Notes under the pieces: generated by a model | The model's database searches: none | Seen by the model: the letters and a program-made list of their open reading frames with translations, nothing else | What the model was told of the DNA's origin: nothing | NCBI RefSeq assembly: GCF_006159205.1 | Contig: NZ_CP040812.1 | Span: forward strand, 3,658,001-3,722,000 | From: Antarcticibacterium flavum | Lineage (GTDB): Bacteria > Bacteroidota > Bacteroidia > Flavobacteriales > Flavobacteriaceae | Length of the DNA stretch: 64,000 nucleotides | Reading direction: 5' to 3' | Program-made: the position numbers and the translations under genes | Shown: in pieces, positions 61,287-64,000 of the stretch | Layout of the letters: the number at the start of each line of letters is the position of its first letter | How positions within the stretch are numbered: the first letter of the stretch is position 1

Positions 61287-61907
61287 ATGGCTGAATTAAT
61301 TAGGATCTACGAAGAAAACCCCAATCCAAAAGACATTAAAAAAGTGGTAGAAGTCCTTCGCAACGGGGGGCTTATAATTTACCCAACAGATACAGTGTAT
61401 GGTTTGGGCTGTGACATCACAAACACTTCTGCATTGGAAAGGATCGCCCAGATCAAGGGAGTGAAACTCGATAAAGCAAATTTCTCCTTCATATGTGAGA
61501 ATTTGAGCAATCTTTCAGATTATGTAAAGCAAATAGACACCCAGACCTTTAAGATCCTTAAGCGCACGCTGCCGGGGCCTTATACTTTCATCCTGCCGGG
61601 TAACAGTAATTTACCCAATGTCTTTAAAAAGAAGAAGACCGTGGGAATAAGGGTGCCTAATAACAATATTTGTAAGGCAATTGTAAGGGAACTTGGAAAT
61701 CCAATTGTTTCCACCTCCATACGGGATGAGGATGAGGTGATCGAGTACACTACAGATCCTGAACTTATCCTGGAGAAATGGGATAAACTGGTAGATATAG
61801 TTGTAGACGGCGGGTATGGAGATAATATCCCTTCTACGGTAATAGATCTTACTACAAGCTCCCCTGAGGTGATAAGACAGGGAAAGGGGAGCATTGAGAT
61901 CATGTAG
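61287..61907 (+). CDS. Sua5/YciO/YrdC family protein (threonylcarbamoyl-AMP synthase type)
   Basis: A 206-residue single-domain protein with GGLIIYPTDTVYGLGCD (about 28-44), LKRTLPGPYTFILPG (about 91-105) and VGIRVPNN. The family makes threonylcarbamoyl-AMP for tRNA t6A37. It lacks the extra Sua5 domain and could be the YciO paralog, whose function is less certain; the two cannot be separated safely here. Confidence 0.88.
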   Translation: MAELIRIYEENPNPKDIKKVVEVLRNGGLIIYPTDTVYGLGCDITNTSALERIAQIKGVKLDKANFSFICENLSNLSDYVKQIDTQTFKILKRTLPGPYTFILPGNSNLPNVFKKKKTVGIRVPNNNICKAIVRELGNPIVSTSIRDEDEVIEYTTDPELILEKWDKLVDIVVDGGYGDNIPSTVIDLTTSSPEVIRQGKGSIEIM

Positions 61908-62023
61908 ATCCCCTGGAAAGCTGAATAAAAAGAAAAATTCTGCCTCGTGCAGATTTTTTTTTGGAGTGAAGCCTGGTATTTCCACGACAAGTGAGCGGGA
62001 GGGATCAGCCTGTAAAAAATTTG

Positions 62024-62058
62024 GTATAAAAAAAGCCCCGCGATTGCGGGGCTTAATT
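62024..62058. terminator. Bidirectional intrinsic terminator
   Basis: GCCCCGC (62035-62041) pairs with GCGGGGC (62046-62052), flanked by A-rich sequence on the left and TTAATTT on the right, between the convergent Sua5-type and ompA genes. Confidence 0.8.
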
Positions 62059-62077
62059 TGTGCAGAATAATCTACAA

Positions 62078-62911
62078 TTATTTAGCGCTTTCCATTCCTT
62101 GCTCGATCAGGTCATAGAACTGGTCGATCTTTGGAAGAATAACGATTCTTGTTCTTCTGTTCTTGGCACGTCCTTCAGCATTAGCATTGCTTGCTACAGG
62201 GATGTAGTAGCTTCTTCCTGCTGCAGTCATTCTTTCTGGTGGAACACCAAAGTCATTTTGAAGTGTTCTTACTACAGAGGTAGCACGCTTCACACTTAGA
62301 TCCCAGTTATCTTCGATAACAGCAGTTTTAATTGCCTGGTCATCTGTGTGTCCTTCAACCATAAACTCGATGTTTGGCCTGTTCTTTACTACAGTAGCAA
62401 CTTTCCCAAGTACTTCTTTAGCACGGTTGGTTAAGTTCCAACGCCCACTTTCAAATAAAAGTTTATCTGAAATAGATACGTAAACAACTCCTTTTTCAAC
62501 ATTGATCTCGATGTCCTCATCGGCCATGTTACCAAGCACACCTTTAAGACTTGTAACCAAAGCAAGGGTTACAGAATCCTTCTTGGTGATAGCATCCTGC
62601 ATACGCTGGATCTTCATGTCTTTTTCCTTGATGCTTTCTAAAGAACGCTCAAGGTTCTCAGCTTCTTTCTTAGACAATGTGGCAAGGTCACCTACATTGT
62701 TCAATAGAGCGGCATTTTGATTGTTTAGGGTATTGATTTGTTGACCCAGGCGGTCTTTTTCATCCAAACAAGAATTCAATTTAACTGTAGCAGTGTTAAG
62801 CTGATCTCTGGTTTCTCTGTGTTGGGCTTCCAGTTCGGCATATTTCTTTTGTGAAACACAAGAAGAAAGCAAAAGTGCCGCAGTAGCCGATAAAAGCATG
62901 ATTTTCTTCAT
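62078..62911 (-). CDS. OmpA-family lipoprotein (peptidoglycan-binding)
   Basis: A 277-residue lipoprotein with SPII signal (MKKIMLLSATAALLLSSC), a long coiled-coil region (about 25-110, AELEAQHRETRDQLNTATVK and repeated KKEAENLERSLESIKEKD) and a C-terminal OmpA domain (about 135-265) with FMVEGHTDDQAI and EGRAKNRRTRIVI, the Asp and Arg that bind diaminopimelate. It should tether the outer membrane to peptidoglycan. The two TAnnTTTG boxes upstream suggest strong expression, as expected of an abundant envelope protein. Confidence 0.92.
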   Translation of the reverse strand: MKKIMLLSATAALLLSSCVSQKKYAELEAQHRETRDQLNTATVKLNSCLDEKDRLGQQINTLNNQNAALLNNVGDLATLSKKEAENLERSLESIKEKDMKIQRMQDAITKKDSVTLALVTSLKGVLGNMADEDIEINVEKGVVYVSISDKLLFESGRWNLTNRAKEVLGKVATVVKNRPNIEFMVEGHTDDQAIKTAVIEDNWDLSVKRATSVVRTLQNDFGVPPERMTAAGRSYYIPVASNANAEGRAKNRRTRIVILPKIDQFYDLIEQGMESAK

Positions 62912-62946
62912 AATTGGTATTATTATAATTAATTGTTAGAACTTCT

Positions 62947-62963
62947 CAAAGTTATCAAATCTA
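62947..62963 (-). promoter_or_regulatory. Two overlapping-region -7 boxes upstream of ompA
   Basis: On the minus strand TAGATTTG (62963-62956) and TAACTTTG (62954-62947) both match TAnnTTTG, 36-45 bp upstream of the start codon. Either could be used. Confidence 0.45.
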
Positions 62964-62993
62964 GTGCCAATAACATAGTTTTTGGCCATAAAC

Positions 62994-63986
62994 TTAAAAA
63001 TGAGAAAATTTTTTTTCTCCCTTTAAAAAGTAACTGCAAACAACGGAATTTTTTGAAAAATATCGGGTGTTTTTTACAACTTTTTTTCGCTCCCGCAGCA
63101 GCAGCAGCAGCCGTTTGTAGAAATTTAAGTGCGCTTTGAAAACAGCTGTAAAATGGGCGGTTTTACCCTGGAAGAGGAACATCATTGCAGCCACTCCATC
63201 CAGGATCATTCTCACAAAAATTGTCCACACCAGCTGGTGGGAGGGTAAATTCTTAACCAAATTGTAAAGACTGTTCCTAAAGTTATAAAAAGTCTTGCGT
63301 GGGTGCATGGAATTTAAAGTGGCCCCACCCACATGATATACTATTGATGAAGAGGTGTATTTTATCTTATACCCTAAATTCTTCAGCCGCCAGCAAAGAT
63401 CGATCTCTTCCTGGTGCGCAAAGTAATTCTCATCCAGGGCCCCGGCTTCATAATACCGATCTTTCCTAATTGCCAGACAGGCACCGCTGGCCCAAAAGAT
63501 CTCAGTTTCATCATCATATTGACCTTCATCTTTTTCAAGCGTCGTAAAAATCCTTCCGCGGCAATAGGGATATCCAAACCTGTCAATAAATCCTCCCGCT
63601 GCCCCGGCATATTCAAAATACTCAGGTCTTTTATAATCCAGGATCTTGGGCTGTACCACAGCAACAGCAGGATCTTTTTGAAAGACCACTTTTATCCCCT
63701 CCAGCCAGTGTGGTGTCACCTGTACATCACTGTTTAGCAGGATGAAAATATCTTCAGGTACCTTAGCCAGGGCATCATTATATCCCTTTGCGTAGCCCCC
63801 GTTTATTTCATTCTGAATGATCTCCACTTCAGGAAAGTTTTCCTTGACGTATTTGACTGACGTATCTGTGGAGGCATTATCGGCAACATACACCCGTGCA
63901 TCAGCTGAATATTTTACGACATCGGGAAGGAACCGCTTCAAAAGTTCAAGGCCATTCCAGTTTAAAATAACTACACCTATGGTCAT
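62994..63986 (-). CDS. Family 2 glycosyltransferase
   Basis: A 330-residue GT-A fold enzyme: VVILNWNGLELLKRFLPDV (about 5-23), VADNASTDTSV (34-44) and LLNSDVQV (83-90) containing the metal-binding Ser-Asp pair, with ASGACLAIRKD and DENYFAHQEEIDLCWRL (ED motif) as acceptor-side elements. A hydrophobic segment near 265-285 may attach it to the membrane. It transfers a nucleotide-activated sugar, probably in cell-surface polysaccharide synthesis; specificity unknown. Five consecutive CTG codons encode leucines near the C-terminus (63094-63111). The start at 63986 lies close to the window edge but gives the expected family N-terminus. Confidence 0.92.
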   Translation of the reverse strand: MTIGVVILNWNGLELLKRFLPDVVKYSADARVYVADNASTDTSVKYVKENFPEVEIIQNEINGGYAKGYNDALAKVPEDIFILLNSDVQVTPHWLEGIKVVFQKDPAVAVVQPKILDYKRPEYFEYAGAAGGFIDRFGYPYCRGRIFTTLEKDEGQYDDETEIFWASGACLAIRKDRYYEAGALDENYFAHQEEIDLCWRLKNLGYKIKYTSSSIVYHVGGATLNSMHPRKTFYNFRNSLYNLVKNLPSHQLVWTIFVRMILDGVAAMMFLFQGKTAHFTAVFKAHLNFYKRLLLLLRERKKVVKNTRYFSKNSVVCSYFLKGEKKFSHF

Positions 63987-64000
63987 CTATTTTAATTAAA

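Overview
The window looks like a chromosomal segment from a marine-type member of the Flavobacteriaceae (Bacteroidetes). The gene families are typical of that group: GSCFA, DUF5522, DUF4230, DUF4136, the long form of urocanate hydratase, an extended phenylalanine hydroxylase, many SPII lipoproteins, and a carboxypeptidase-regulatory-domain outer-membrane barrel. Promoters fit the Bacteroidetes -7 consensus TAnnTTTG, for example in front of the SRP RNA, der, fsa, the ABC-F gene, pheT and ompA. The genus cannot be fixed from sequence alone.

Layout. 1-1441 is a compact rightward run of very small genes (one DUF2693/WYL_2 protein, the rest unrecognised) that resembles the end of an integrated element. 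It stops at a gene-poor stretch beside the 3' end of a tRNA-Ser(UGA) gene (2353-2437, minus), a classic integration target. 2.8-12 kb carries NhaA, a pentapeptide-repeat protein, two large lipoproteins, a HipA-like kinase/DUF3037 pair and a Tat-exported Gfo/Idh/MocA oxidoreductase. 12-24.5 kb is mostly core: WrbA-like flavodoxin, der, an outer-membrane barrel, a five-gene M23/MerR/LemA/TPM/TPM operon, alaS and a GSCFA protein. 24.5-26.2 kb is non-coding apart from DUF4230 and holds two copies of an apparently structured RNA plus two copies of a MITE-like repeat.

26-35.5 kb holds amino-acid catabolism (phenylalanine hydroxylase, hutU) and a rightward group ending in a PLP enzyme, a LysM glucosaminidase lipoprotein and hemL. 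35.5-36.8 kb is a repeat island: a 378-bp tandem duplication, dispersed repeats and 7-nt arrays. 36.8-48.2 kb contains a thioesterase/glutaminyl cyclase pair, the SRP RNA, an SDR, fsa, a cysteine-less thioredoxin-like lipoprotein, an ABC-F ATPase, small membrane/regulatory proteins, a fasciclin protein and pheT. 48.5-50.6 kb has two related lipoprotein genes, the second interrupted by an in-frame stop, sharing an 11-bp upstream element at the same distance from their starts. 51-64 kb is core again: recG, M1 peptidase, patatin, M20 amidohydrolase, a UvrD/PcrA helicase, DUF2945, a Sua5-type protein, an OmpA lipoprotein and a GT2 glycosyltransferase.

The least-explained content is non-coding: (i) two copies of a hairpin RNA with compensatory stem changes (24.5-25.0 kb); (ii) four copies of a ~210-bp TIR-flanked element with a covarying internal hairpin; (iii) heptanucleotide tandem arrays at several loci, with different units but the same 7-nt period, several running up to the stop codon of a neighbouring gene; (iv) the 378-bp tandem repeat. 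All protein calls come from motif recognition by eye; no database search was run.
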